DNA from: Adiantum capillus-veneris
Taxonomy: Eukaryota > Streptophyta > Polypodiopsida > Polypodiales > Pteridaceae
Assembly: GCA_014529385.2 (NCBI GenBank)
Contig: CM043954.1
Location: 4,527,306-4,591,305 of the forward strand
Length of the DNA: 64,000 nucleotides
Direction: 5' to 3'
A program made the position numbers and the translations under genes. Within the stretch, counting starts at the first letter, position 1; each line of letters starts with the position of its first letter. Positions 1-11,103 of this stretch are shown here, one piece after another. The notes below the pieces were generated by a model. It worked only from the letters and a program-made list of their open reading frames with translations. It had not been told where the DNA came from and ran no database searches.

Positions 1-15
1 CACACTAAGAACTAA

Positions 16-211
16 ACCATCTGGTTATCACTACAAATGAGAGCCATTTAACCAACTAAATTGTTCGAGCTGTCCAAATGGTTTCCAAACGGTTTTCACA
101 CTCTCACTAAACCATTTGGCGAGCTATCAATACAAGTGACAACCCTTTAAGTAAATACACACCATTTGGTTGTCACTACAAGTGACATCCAGTTAGCCAA
201 CTAAAACGTTC
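16..211. repeat. Three imperfect ~50 bp direct repeats
   Basis: A unit beginning ACCAT[CT]TGG and continuing through TCACTACAA occurs at about 16-66, 112-157 (more diverged) and 161-211. The first and third copies also share CCAACTAAA near their ends. No coding potential is evident. This may be the edge of a tandem array that begins left of the window. Confidence 0.5.
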
Positions 212-1215
212 AAAGGGAAAGCCATTTATACATAGTATCATTGCATGTTAGTAGCAATTATTGCTTGGAAATGAAGTTGTAAATATTGAAAGAAAATGAA
301 AGACAAACTACTGTAACACCCTTCAACAAATAAAAAATTAAATATACCATGATTTTAAAGATTCCTGTATAACAACACCTTAGTATTGGCTTTCTAAATA
401 TCACCGGAACTAGTTAGGAGGCCATGTCAAAACTAAAATGTTCAACCACAAAGAAATGAGAAGGAACATGAACCAAATTAGTGAGGTTGCAACCAACCTA
501 ACAACAGAGCATCAAAGAAACTAAGATACTAACTAAATGATGAATCAAAACTAATTGCCCAATCATGGAAATGTGAGAAATGTGTTACTCATGACGAAAT
601 TTATCGAGACTGAGATAGATCAACAATAAGGAAATCACAATAATGGGCACAAAATAAGGAGGTAATTGGAGAGAGGGCAAAGGGGGGGGTGGGAAGATGC
701 AAAAGAGGCAATGCCAAAGAAGAAGTCCATCCAAGGAAGAGATGATGACAGGTGCATCTAAAGGATAGGCACTCACCACCAAAAGTTCTAAAAACAATTG
801 TAGTCCAAAAATTAAAGATAGCTAAAAAGCCACTACTTTTATCAATGAGTGAGGAACTTGCTATAGAGGTAGATCCTTAACGTTCAATGAAAGCACGACG
901 ACTAGTGCCATATGAAACCATGGACTTTAGGCATCATAAAAGAGAGGTAACATTCAATAAAATGATGGATACAAAGCAATGACATCACCAAGATATCTAC
1001 ATAGGGAAATCAATAGGAGCACCCAATTGCAAATGCCAAGGAGGCATGTCCACTTGCTATTGGAGCTTCTAAGAAGGCCTATCCAATTATTGAAGGTGAC
1101 CCAAAGTTGGGGAGGCTCTCTCTAAGAAGTTAATAGCGGGGACTTCAGGGCTCGGCAAAAGAGATCTAGCAGCAACAAGAAACCTAGTAGAGAGTAGAGC
1201 TCCTACTCCCCCCCC

Positions 1216-1219
<4 letters not shown>
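212..1219. other. Non-coding, no recognisable gene
   Basis: A- and G-rich purine-biased sequence without a convincing reading frame. The only open stretch (585-797, minus) is short, low in complexity and matches no family I recognise. Confidence 0.5.

Positions 1220-1304
<85 letters not shown>
1220..1304. repeat. Compound microsatellite (CT)n(CA)n
   Basis: An uninterrupted CT run to about 1253 passes directly into a CA run to 1304. Open frames across it on either strand are repeat artefacts. Confidence 0.95.
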
Positions 1305-1309
<5 letters not shown>

Positions 1310-1859
1310 AAAACCTTGATAGTATAGACACAAATAAACAAAACATAGTGCACTTTATTCGATATCCATACACCCGCCACACACACACATCCTCTTGTAA
1401 TCAAGGAAGACACGTGCTGAAAATAGAAGTGAAATCTAAAAACAACACAAGAATACCACAAAAGAACCTACAAAGCATGAGCACCAAAGACTATCTTACG
1501 AGAGGAAGGGACACACAAGAACTGATCGTGCATCGTGGGTTGGACTCTATGTCAAAATGCTCAAGAATCTCACAAAATGTACGGTAGACAAGCTCAACCA
1601 CCTTGGCCAAGTGCAGAGGCAACAACCAAATGGAACATAACTCGGTAAGCAAAGCAATAGCCACATGCCATAGGTGAAGCACCAAACAAGGCAAGCTGAT
1701 GGCATGGATAACAAAAGCCAAACTAACGATGACCGAGGCCATTGGATGCAAGAAAACCATGAGCTACCTTGGCTAAAATTTATGGCGAGGTTATCTTTAT
1801 CAAAGAGCTACCAAAGACGGGGGCAAGCCAGCACTTGAAGCATAGAGGCCTCTAAGATG

Positions 1860-2212
1860 AAAGACTAATTAGATGATTAAGGTGGAAAGATTAATGTAGC
1901 GTTCATCATGTAATCATAATGGTTATAGAGAGAGATTAGAAAGAGATTAACTCAATGCTCAATGGACTAGAGTTTAGACAAATATAGCTTGATTATTCAA
2001 CACACAAGTGATTACAAGGCTTCTTATATAGGAGAAAAATTGATTCTATTTGAAAGGGCAAGATGCTAGCTTGGCTCTTGCCCCTTCTACTTGGTCTCAT
2101 GACTCTTAAGACATCACATCCCAACACATGGTTTGTCACATGGCTCTACACACATGGAATCCTACATGGATTGGGGGGTTTCTTGTGGTGTAACAAGCCT
2201 CGCACCTCAACA
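1860..2212 (-). repeat. LTR-like block, copy of dispersed repeat R1
   Basis: This block is closely similar to parts of 6032-6907 and 26008-27117, including the phrases GAGAGAGATTA, CAATGCTCAATGGA and GGTTTGTCACATGGCTCTA. On the minus strand it starts TGTTGAGG at 2212, directly after a purine tract at 2213-2226. That is how a 3' LTR follows its polypurine tract. The far end (about 1860 or further left) is not defined. It sits just downstream of the Copia-type gag remnant and is most simply read as that element's 3' LTR. Confidence 0.5.
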
Positions 2213-2226
2213 ATCCTCCCCTTGTG
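2213..2226 (-). other. Candidate polypurine tract
   Basis: The minus strand reads ACAAGGGGAGGAT immediately before TGTTGAGG. This placement suits the plus-strand primer of an LTR retrotransposon reading leftwards. Confidence 0.4.
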
Positions 2227-2260
2227 GATTTTGTTGAGCTAATCACACAAACTTCTCCCT

Positions 2261-3333
2261 TCAAAACACACTAGGGATAGGCACACAATTTTGCATCCCC
2301 TTAATATCAAGCCCCCCCTTATACAAGTAACACAAAATCCCCCAAACACAAGTGGGGACACACAAATCCTCCCCTACAACACAAATGATAGTGCTTCGCA
2401 ACACATCGCCGTAGACTATGTTAACTTTATTGTCAACGTCTTCATCGTTGGAATCTTCAGTAGTAAGGTAGATTTTTGCTTTTCCTTTGTCATTGTAGCT
2501 TTCTTTGTAGTTTCTTCTGTTGTTGTGGGAAAACTTAACTTGTATGTTGTTGACTCTACAATATTTGGTGGCATGGCTATTTTGGTCAAATGTTCTACAT
2601 GAGTTTACTTCATAATAATCTTTGGAGAGATGATTGGTTCTACCCCAATGAGGGCAATTGATTTTTTTCCTATTTTTGAAGCTCCTTGATATCAATGCAT
2701 TAGCTCCACTGGATTCACTTGTGCCTCCTTTGGTTTTCTTCTTGTGTTGTTGTAGAGAGTTGATCATATCTTGAAGGTTGGATATTGTCTCTTTCGACTT
2801 CACCATGGTGACTATCTGTCCATCCTCTTCACGAGTACAAATTTTAGCGAGAAGGCTACTTGATCTTCATTCTCCATAGAACTTTTAATGTAGGCAACTT
2901 GGGTGAAAATGCTCTTGAGCCAGTTCATAAGTGAAGCGACATCCTCCCTTGGCTCCATAACTAAGCCATAAAGTTGTATCTTTACGAATATTTTGGAGTT
3001 CTTTGCATAACTAAGCCATAAAGTTGCATCTTTAGGCATATTTTGGAGTTCTTTGCATAAAGTTATAAGTGAAGCGACATCCTCCCTTGACTCCATAACT
3101 AAGCCATAAAGTTGCATCTTTACGGATATTTTGGAGTTCTTTGCAACACCTCCAAAATGCCTCTCTAAGGTGATCCAAGATTTGTTAAAAGTTTTGCAAC
3201 TATCTAAATAGTGCACAAAATTTTTATCAAGAGAAGTGAGGAGTATGCCTAAATCTTGCTTGTCTTTGGCATGGAATTGAGCAATACTTTTCTTGATTTT
3301 TGTTCTTTCATTCTCCCCAAGTGGTTTGACCAC
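2261..3333 (-). pseudogene. Copia-type gag remnant, minus strand
   Basis: The N-terminal part (3333 to 2812) resembles the UBN2/gag domain of Ty1/Copia elements, with a run like LDKNFVHYLDSCKTFNKSW and LERHFGG. The C-terminal part (2806 to 2261) carries a degenerate zinc knuckle beginning CPHWGRTNHLSKDYY, where a spaced CCHC is expected. The two parts are out of frame around 2810. An internal tandem duplication repeats the segment with QLYGLVME and REDVASL. No protease, integrase or RT follows: the frame ends and a polypurine-like tract appears within 50 bp. This therefore looks like a gag-only, non-autonomous or deleted Copia copy. Confidence 0.6.
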
Positions 3334-3658
3334 ATATCACAATTGCTTTTGCATGAGGTACCCCTTGGTCGTGGCTTTCCATGCCCTGTCTATTAATCTT
3401 TTTCAGTGGCTTTTATCGCCTCCCAATGATGGTGCACTATATTTGTGAAGTGAGAGGAAGGTCTTATCGAGTTTCTTAGGGGGAGTGTCTAGTCCTCTTT
3501 GTGTAAAAAACCCCTTTAGAGATTATGAAATACAAACCAAAGTGATGGCATAACATGTAGAGGTAACACTATTTTTTGTATCTCTTGGGATTTGAGAGAG
3601 CACAATAACTCTCAAAGGATATGTTGTAAATTTATAATGTGCATGGATATAGTTCTTT

Positions 3659-3660
<2 letters not shown>

Positions 3661-3712
<52 letters not shown>
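3661..3712. repeat. (CA)26 microsatellite at a LINE 3' end
   Basis: On the minus strand this is a (TG)n run directly following the conserved LINE 3' end at 3713-3760. It appears to be the element's tail rather than an independent microsatellite. Confidence 0.85.
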
Positions 3713-3714
<2 letters not shown>

Positions 3715-3760
3715 TTGAATTATCATCCACGGAGGTCAGATATGACCTATGGGACCAAAA
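3713..3760 (-). other. Conserved LINE 3' end with terminal hairpin
   Basis: The minus strand contains TTTGGTCCCATAGGTCATAT, then CTGACCTCC, then about 20 nt, then (TG)n. The segment AGGTCATATCTGACCT (3733-3748) folds into a 6-bp perfect stem with a 4-nt loop. The same end recurs near 46965-47009 before a (CT)n tail with only the loop changed. This fits a 3' signal read by the LINE reverse transcriptase, and it marks where this minus-strand LINE ends. Confidence 0.6.
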
Positions 3761-3875
3761 ATAGACATTACAACGTTCCATCTAGGTAGAAGATGGTCGA
3801 TACATATCAGTTAAGGACTGAGGGTCCATTGGAAGGGTAAAAAGAAAGAGGGAAAATGAGTAAACAAAACATAAC

Positions 3876-4676
3876 CTAGAGGGGGTCAGCTGTGGGGAGA
3901 GCCAATTTGAGGTTTTGAAACTCCTGTATGTTGGCTTTACCACCTTTGTGTACTGCCCATTTACCTTGTTTGCGGGCTTTGTGTACCTTCTTAAGCTCGC
4001 TTGCTTTAGCCTTGAGTTGGTTTGTGGTCAATTCTTTGGTGATCCAAAGAGTTTTTCCCTTGAGGAGGCGAGATTGGTGTAGTAGCTTCATGCGTTCTTC
4101 TTTGTTCTTGAAGGTCAGGACACAATGTTCAGGTGGCATACGTCTATGTGTGTCGTTTATCCAAACAACGGTTTCTGACTTGATGTCGACAGGTTGAAGA
4201 ATGTCATTAAGTTTGTCGATTGCTTCCTCAAGAGTGTCCTCACTAGTGCACCATGGTGAGGGAAGTCATCCAATCCTCACCTTCAGGCCTAGGGATTCTT
4301 GTAGTCGGCATTCTTGTAAAGCTACTTGTATCTTGGTGTCGATCTTCTTGTGTGTCACTTCATGGACTTCTTGCTGAACTACTTTGACGGTTTCGGTGAA
4401 TGAGGCTTTAACTTCGTTAGCTTTTGCAAGTAGAGCTTGGCTCTCTACTTCCTTCTCCTCTTCTAGCTTACATAAGCGTTGTTTGAGCTTCTCATTCTCT
4501 CCCATGAGATCTTGGATTTGAGCCTCAAGGGCCGTAATCCGTGCTTCTTGGCGAGTGATGAGGTCTTTTCTTGGTGCTACAGCCACCACGAGGAAGATTT
4601 TGCATGAGATTGGAGTGCCAAAGGAAGACATTGAGGCTTCCTTTAATACCTTTACAGAGATTAATGGGTTTGACAT
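3876..4676 (-). pseudogene. LINE ORF1-like protein remnant, minus strand
   Basis: The first part (4676 to 4266) is a strongly predicted coiled coil: heptads run through RQEARITALEAQIQDLMGEN and on through lysine- and glutamate-rich sequence. The second part (4139 to 3876) resembles the RRM-like C-terminus of L1-type ORF1 proteins, with a fold-typical string of VLTFKNKEER, LLKGKTLWITKEL and ARKQGKWAVHKGG. A frame break lies between the parts. ORF1 proteins bind LINE RNA as trimers. Here the frame is followed within about 120 bp by the LINE 3' end, so ORF2 (endonuclease and RT) is absent. A related ORF1 of another lineage sits at 47.5-48.4 kb. Confidence 0.6.
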
Positions 4677-5111
4677 AACCTGCAGAGGCTTGTTAGTGAG
4701 TTTTTAGTTCAAAGGTGTGAAAGACTACCTGTTCAAGCTGTCAAATCTTCAAAATTTTGGGTAAAATAATAGGCTACGAGTATTTAACTTGGAGACGCAA
4801 CAACGCAAGGTCAGTGAGGTCGAGGTCTGCACGTGCAGTTTGCATTGAGGTCGGGACGTTGGCAACCGGGAGTCAGTGAGGTCGAAAACTGCATGTAGGT
4901 AACCCACAGCGATGGAAGCACAATATGCAGTCGATATTTGCTCGCAGGTAACCCACGACACTCGGAGCTGTAGGCGTTCTGAAGTCGAGAGCTAAAAATA
5001 GCATGAGCACATGGCAATTGTAGCTCAGGCATAGGGCAAGGCTATGGGTTAATGACACCCCACAGGGTTGCCCTCGCCCAGGGGGCGACAGAGAAAGATG
5101 GAACCCTAGGT

Positions 5112-5159
<48 letters not shown>

Positions 5160-5532
5160 TTTTTTGATGTGAAGCACCTCTTTGCCTAGGTTAAAGCCAT
5201 TCTTCACAACAAGTTGCTTCATGCCTTTTTTGACTTGCTTAGTTTTAGCCTAATGTGGGAGTGGGAAACCGCCCTTGATGGGCTTTGTGGGTGCTTTGCA
5301 GGTGTGAGAGACTCCCAAGATTATGGCATTAGTGCCCAAAGTGTGCACCTTTGGCAAGCCGGGGAGTGGCATCGGGGTGAATGTACCCTTGGCAAGCCAA
5401 GGAGGGGCACTGTAGTTTTTCACGTGAATAGAGCACCCAACGGACCCAAAAAGGCCTTAGGACCAATTTGAGAGGGAAGGTGAGGTCTGAGCGACAATTA
5501 AAAAAAGAAGGCGTGATGCATGAATTGGAGCC
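4677..5532. other. Non-coding, with (AG)n at 5114-5156
   Basis: Contains two local repeats of the phrase CAGTGAGGTCGA and a perfect AG microsatellite at about 5114-5156. It could include the 5' untranslated part of the minus-strand LINE, whose ORF1 starts at 4676, but no boundary is visible. The short frames present have no recognisable family. Confidence 0.4.
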
Positions 5533-5846
5533 TGCAGACACACCACTAGCTTTCAACTGGATTTAATCACAAAGGAGGAGACCACCCACATCCCACCTCT
5601 TGCTAGAATTATTCCATTAGCCTTGAACCCATGATATTGAGGTCAACGGCCCAATAAAGGTGAGCTAATCCATTTGTCCAACGTGCCACTTGCAGACACA
5701 CCACTAGCTTTCAGATGGATTTAATCACAAAGGAGGAGATCATCCACATCCCACCTCTTGTAAAATTATTCCATGAGCCTTGAACCCATGATCTCAAGGT
5801 CAATGACCCAATAAAGGTGAGCTAATCCACTTGGCCCACGTGCCAA
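5533..5846 (-). repeat. Head-to-tail dimer of a tRNA-derived SINE
   Basis: Two ~158-bp units (5533-5690 and 5691-5846) are about 90% alike by eye. On the minus strand each has an A-box-like CAAGTGGATTAGCTCACC and, about 48 nt further on, GGTTCAAGGC. The latter closely matches the RNA polymerase III B-box GGTTCRANNC. In unit 2 the A-box is at about 5816-5834 and the B-box at 5777-5786. A tRNA-related head followed by about 90 bp of unrelated body is the normal layout of a plant SINE. No cloverleaf tRNA can be drawn, so this is not a tRNA gene. Confidence 0.6.
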
Positions 5847-6031
5847 TGTCCCTCTTGTTTTTGAAAAATAGTGTCTTAAACTTTGCTTAAATTCTAAGGA
5901 TTAAACACAAGATTTTCAAAGTTAATTAAGGGTATAATGACCAACAATCTCAATGATCTTGGGCTTCAAATGAAAGATCTTATTGCAAGATATCTCTAGC
6001 AAGAGCATTGATCAGCCCCAAATAGCCATTA

Positions 6032-6907
6032 TGAGGGGAGTAATTGTTGGCCAAAAATATGCTAGAATTGAGGCTTTGTTGTGCTTCTAGTGCCCAAATG
6101 CAGGTACTCAGTTGCATGTTAATGATTTCTAATGCTAGTTAAGCATCTGATAGCTATTGATTAGTGGCACAAGAGACTAAAATTTCAAGGACTTCCTCAA
6201 AGTAGCTAATGGAGCATTAACTAGGCATAGGGAATGAAGTAGAGAGAATAGAGCCTAATAATCAAGGATCTAATAATTATTAGAAAATACTAATCATTCA
6301 TAGTGATTATAGAGAGAGATTAACTCAATGCTCAATGGATTAGAGTGTTGACAAATGTAGCTTGATTTCAACACACAAGAGTGATTACAAAGCTTCTTAC
6401 ATAAGCATAGAATGTAGTGCTTACACCTCTCCAAAGGTGATTTGATGCTACTTGAAAGGGCAAGATGCTAGCTTGGCCCTTGAACCTTCTACTTGGCTCT
6501 TCATATGACTCTTAAGGCATAACATGTAGTTCTTATAGTCGAGTTGATTCTATTTGAAAGGGCAAGATGCTAGCTTGGCCCTTGACCATTATACTTGTCT
6601 CTTTACGTGACTCTTAAGGCATCACATGCCAACACATGATTTGTCACATGTCTCTATAGACATGGCATCCTACGTGGAAAGGAGATGGATATGGGGAGTT
6701 CTTCTGGTGCAACAAACCTCAAAGCTCAATAAAAGTTGTGAACCAACATAGCAAAGACAGGGAGCTACAACACAAGGGCCTCCAAGCAATGTTCCAAGGT
6801 ATCAACAGCATGTGTAGCAATCTTTGAAAGGACTATACACCAATGTAAATTTTCATTGATAATATATAGAGAAGGTTGCATGATGCTTGGCTGGCATTGG
6901 TGGGGTA
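6032..6907 (+). repeat. Dispersed repeat R1, copy A, left part
   Basis: From ATGAGGGGAGTAAT onwards this matches 26008-26870 nearly throughout. The match breaks exactly at the Gypsy-1 target duplication GGGTA (6903-6907) and resumes at 25367. The family is unidentified. The opening purine-rich stretch followed by TTGTTGGC could be a polypurine tract and LTR start, but no coding region is associated with it. Confidence 0.65.
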
Positions 6908-7380
6908 TGGAATTGGAGCTAACCTCTGTCAGCTAATTTTGGTGTTAGAATTTAAAGCTACTGGGTATGCCGTAAGTTCAGATAGTGAGACTGGAACAGA
7001 GCATTGATTGAACTGAAATAGATAACTGAATTATGATACTAGAACAAGAGACATAGTTGGAAAACGTGGAAGAGTATTTGCCAATTCAGATTAACAGCTC
7101 AAGGTCAACCAGTACAGTATGTAACGGTTCAAGCTCAGATGATTACAGAATTGATGTTTACAAAGTGAATCTAGAGGCGAAGAGCTTGTAAGTGCTAAGA
7201 AAGCTAAAGCCAATTACAAACAGTTCGGGGACTCGATTACAATATAGTGGGCCCTATTTATATCTCTCTTGAGTTACTACAGTAACTGCGTGTGGTAATT
7301 ATTGCCAGTCTAATTTCCCTCCGCTGATCGATCTTCTAAGGGACAGTTCTTGCCTGCCAGGACTGTCTTCGCCTTCTACA
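6908..7380 (-). repeat. Gypsy-1 3' LTR
   Basis: 473 bp, TG at 6908 and CA at 7380 in plus orientation. It aligns along its whole length with 24884-25366 and shares long exact stretches such as CAAGGTCAACCAGTACAG. Numerous substitutions separate the two LTRs. Confidence 0.9.
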
Positions 7381-7397
7381 TCGTTCCCTCCTTTCTT
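7381..7397 (-). other. Gypsy-1 polypurine tract
   Basis: The minus strand reads AAGAAAGGAGGGAACGA directly before the 3' LTR start. This is the expected plus-strand primer and confirms the orientation. Confidence 0.75.
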
Positions 7398-7539
7398 GAA
7401 TTTTGGTATGATTCCCAGAATTTTTGAAAAATCCACCACCTGATTGTGATTTGGTGCTACTGAGTTGGCCTATGTTCCTCATGAGTTTAGCCAACGTTCC
7501 TCATGATAGTACTCTTTCGGTATGGATTTATGCCATATT

Positions 7540-9162
7540 TCATGCTTGTTGAGTGCTTGACACCCCTATAATTGTAATTCCAAGGGTGCCCACCCAAGGA
7601 GATCCCAGTACCTTGCTGGAAAAATCCAGCGTTTGATTCTGAGATGGAACTACCCAGTATCCTTCCATTGAACCCCGCTTCCTCTTTCCATTCTTTGGTG
7701 TTGGTGCCTCAGAAGTCCTAGTGCTAGCATTGTCCTTCTGGATAAGTTTGTAAATGGCCTCCTGCTCAAGCGGATCCCACCTTTCAATGGTCATCTCCAA
7801 TTCATAAGACGTGAGAGGATTGTAAGTTTTGGTGTCGGGATCATATAGAGTGCATCTACCCTTTGTCAGACGGGTTCTGGGTTTTGGCCAATTTATCACA
7901 ATGCGAGGCTGTGGAATCCTTGCTGAAGAGGCTGTTTTGTTTTAATCCTTGCTTCAAAGAGAATTTCAGTCATCTCTCTATATTGTGGCCCCAATCTTGG
8001 TTTAGCTGTGATATCCTTTTCAGGGATCTTAGAGGACTCCACAGTTAGTTGAAGAAACTGATTTGTGATCTTTGTGAGACCACAGAGCTGGATCTTCCAT
8101 TTTCCCATATAGAGTTTGATTCGTTGCATTTCTCCTTGCAGTTCCATAGCATCATTCAGGTGGAGAGCATCATTGATCAGTGTTTGACAGGTTCTCCATT
8201 CTACAGTGGCTCGCTCATAGAAGTCCTGAAGGTCATTAGTGATATTAGAGTATGTGAGCTGACCCACTGGTTCTGGATGCTAAGGATACAAAGTTGGGAA
8301 AAACCTAGGTAGCTCAGCCTCTTTAGCAGGAAATGCATACATGAGAACTGGGGAATCAAGTACAAACTCTAGAAAGTTGAGGACAGCCTGGTGGGAGCCT
8401 GGTTCTCTTGCTGCATCATCGTCCTGGTGACTCGGACAAGCTGAAAAAGTCTTCGGAGAGTAGTTGCCTGTTCTCCTACTGTCATTTGAGTCCAAGGTCC
8501 TTTGCTGCTAGAAGCATGGTCTTCAATCATAGCCTGCACTCTCTGGTCTAAAACTCCTCTGACAATTTGCATCTGAAGTAGAACTTCTTTTAGTTGATCC
8601 TTGACCTCCTTCATACATTTATATGTAGGCCTGTTCCCAAGCAGTAGCTCTAATTCAATGGGTAGAGAATGATAGTCTATAGTAGACTGTCGCTGCCAGT
8701 GTGGATTGAATAGCTTATCATCAGAACTCAGCACCCATTCAGGTACCCTGTCCCAGCTGAATTCTGCTGGGATGCTTAGGTAATTGGCACACTTCTTAAT
8801 CATGGAAGGCAACTGATTTCTAGTGCTGAATCATTTCTTTGGCTCCCACATATAGGATTTGAAAGCATGCCAATAAGAGATCAGAGTATCATCCTCCAAA
8901 TACATCCTTGTAATAGGAGCTTGTTGATGTCTTAGTCTCTTATTTAGTGTGATGAGATGTAATGAATGTTGGTCATTACCTTTTGGAGACTTAGTCACAG
9001 CTTTGGATTTTCCTTTACTGTCCGCAAGGTGCTGTGACTGGTGTTCTGGAGAATCTCCAGTGTTGCTCTTTTGCCTACTACCTAGCTGCTGATCATCAAA
9101 CCGCTGGTCTGGCTTGTCTTTGAACTGGTCTGGCTGGTCTCTGTTGGGCTGACTGGCTCCTC
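7540..9162 (-). pseudogene. Gypsy-1 post-integrase frame, distal half
   Basis: This is the downstream half of a long unidentified frame lying between integrase and the 3' LTR. Open pieces are at 8812-8369, 8267-7896 and 7899-7540, in overlapping frames that imply a few indels. Readable features include a segment with RLFQLVRVTRTMMQQENQ, a helical segment starting LQDFYERATVEWRTCQ, and a basic stretch KNGKRKRG near the end that could act as a nuclear localisation signal. No transmembrane helix or signal peptide is visible, so a retroviral-type envelope is unlikely. The frame continues on the other side of the CACTA insertion at 16884-18843. Confidence 0.55.
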
Positions 9163-9165
9163 TGG

Positions 9166-9440
9166 CACTACAAGAGGTTGTGTGCTCTTGTGACGCTCTT
9201 AGCGACGGAAATACACTGGGTTTTTATAACCCCCGGCGTCGCTATAACCGTCGCTAAAAGCGTCGCTACGAGAGCGTTGCTATCTGCGTCGCTATAGGCG
9301 TCGCTATACGCGTCGCTATATAGCGTCGCTCATAGCGACGCCTATAGCGACGCTCTCACAGAAGAGTATAGCGACGCATATAGCGACGCTACAGAGCCAT
9401 AAATAGCGACGCTTATAGCGACGCCTGAGAGAATATTTTT
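9166..9440. repeat. CACTA left end: TIR plus subterminal motif cluster
   Basis: After the 12-bp TIR come roughly fifteen copies, in both orientations, of GCGTCGCTA or one-mismatch versions, many spaced 8-12 bp apart. In En/Spm the TNPA protein binds such subterminal repeats and brings the ends together. The role here is inferred from family knowledge. Confidence 0.85.
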
Positions 9441-9789
9441 TTGGTGGCAGGGCATTGAATGCCCTGCCACCCATCAACCATATTGTACTTGATTCACTTT
9501 TTAAAAAAAGTGCAAAGGTAAATAATAGACCCAAAATAGTCACCCACAAGACGCATTGTTTGCAAAATTGACAATTGTACACATCATAGACAAACTGAAT
9601 TGATTGGCAAATGTAATAATGACAATTGTACAACATCATAGGCATAAAAAATTGATTGGCAAAAGGAATTGCGGTGACAAATGTAATAATATACATGGTT
9701 CAAAAAGACGTATAAAATCCGTCTCATGATACATAAGCTATGAGAAACCCTAAACTAATGCTATCTAGCTACGGCTAAACTGACGTCGT

Positions 9790-11103
9790 CTAATCAGACG
9801 TCTCATCGCGTCCAAGCAGCGTATCTGTCGGATTCTGCAAAAAAAGACAATAAGACAGTTTTCAGTAAATATAAACATATAACGACATTTATAAAACAAT
9901 ACAAAAAATAAAAAAGAGTAAACCCTAATACTAACCATGCCGCCGCGAGAACTGAGAATGTCCATCAGGGCGTTTAAGCCCTTCCTGCCTGCGTACTCGC
10001 GCTCGTACGGTGTGGGATCACGTCCTGTCATCGACCACTGTCAAAACATACAAAGATTTCATTATGTTAGAACTAAAAAACTCATAAACCCTAAACTATC
10101 GAACATGCATAAAGAGCAATGTGAAAAGACTTACAAAATCGGCCTCAAATGATGCCCATCCACCGCTCCCCAAGTGGTGCGAGCTCCCTGCCTCTACTCG
10201 CGCTCTGGCTGCATCCTTTTGTTGCTTCCACTTGTCGGGATTCTCGCGCTCTGCTTTCTTCGCATTCTTCCAATCTTCTTTGGCCAGCCAATCTGGCCTA
10301 TTCCACCCATTCTTGATTGCTTTTTGCACTTCGGAACGCTTGTGTTTGCAGTATTCACGCATTCGAATCTTCATCAGGTCTTCATTGAAGCGCTGATCCC
10401 GTGTTGGAACGGGAAACTCATCATGAAGTATGCTGATGACTCTGTTTTTTAAATCACTTGGTACTTCACTCCATTTGTTTAGTATATAGTGTCTAAACAG
10501 CTGAGAGCAAAGACCACGCATGCGCGAGATCACCTTCTTGCCGTCATCATCCATGATGATGCCGCCGCTAATGTCGACGGAGTAAGGCAAGCCCTCTGGC
10601 CGGTGACGCGTGAACCTGGGTGTCCCGGCAGGGGTCTCTAGCGGCGTGTCAATGGGGGTACGGACGTCAGGTGTCTCCATCGGCGTCTGGGCGCCGAAGC
10701 GAGGAGTGTCGAGTGGGGTGGCTCCTGGCGGAGTAGGTAGAGGTGTGTAGCTTCTAGGAACAGTCAGCCGTGCAAAACCTGGCGTAGACGGCGATGCTGT
10801 GGCTGGTGTGGGGGCGGGCAAAGAAGGGGAGGGTAAAGAGCCTCGTCGAACACGAGGCGGTGTGGAGGCATCAGTGGCGGAATCCCCACAACAACCGCCA
10901 CCGCCACCACTAGAGCGCCGGTGTCTAGACGAGTGTGACGCTCGTCTCGTCGACGCCGAAGCTTCGGAGCGCGCCGAATGCTCCGAAAGAGAGGGAGATG
11001 CGGATGGTGTAGGAACGCGCGATGATGCGCCAGAGCGATGACGCTCCACGTACCACTGTCTCTGCTACTGTGACAAAGAAGAAAGAAACTCCTCATCATC
11101 CAT
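9790..11103 (-). CDS. TNPA-like CACTA accessory protein (3 exons)
   Basis: Proposed exons are 11049-10135, 10037-9936 and 9834-9790, with GT/AG borders and codon phase 0 at both junctions, giving about 353 residues from 11049. The N-terminal third is low-complexity, rich in Ser, Pro, Thr and Arg, with several T-P-x-x-TP repeats. The C-terminal half is basic and helical, with FRHYILNKWSEVP and later KRSEVQKAIKNGW, and an S-x-x-x-GS segment near the end. This resembles plant CACTA second proteins of the transposase_24 kind. The start is uncertain: 11049 is GTG, and the nearest in-frame ATG (11103) is followed by an in-frame TAG at 11067-11065. Either an upstream exon is missed or a nonsense change has occurred. 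Confidence 0.65.

Noticed and set aside
585-797. Short minus-strand hydrophobic frame as a host gene
   Set aside because: 70 codons, no family resemblance, no flanking exon signals, in a purine-biased non-coding stretch.
1087-1461. Minus-strand open frame across (CT)n(CA)n
   Set aside because: Most of it is Val-Cys and Arg-Glu repeats translated from a microsatellite, with no domain.
5777-5834. Functional tRNA gene
   Set aside because: A- and B-box-like motifs are present, but no acceptor or anticodon stem can be formed, and the unit is duplicated with a non-tRNA body. A SINE fits better.
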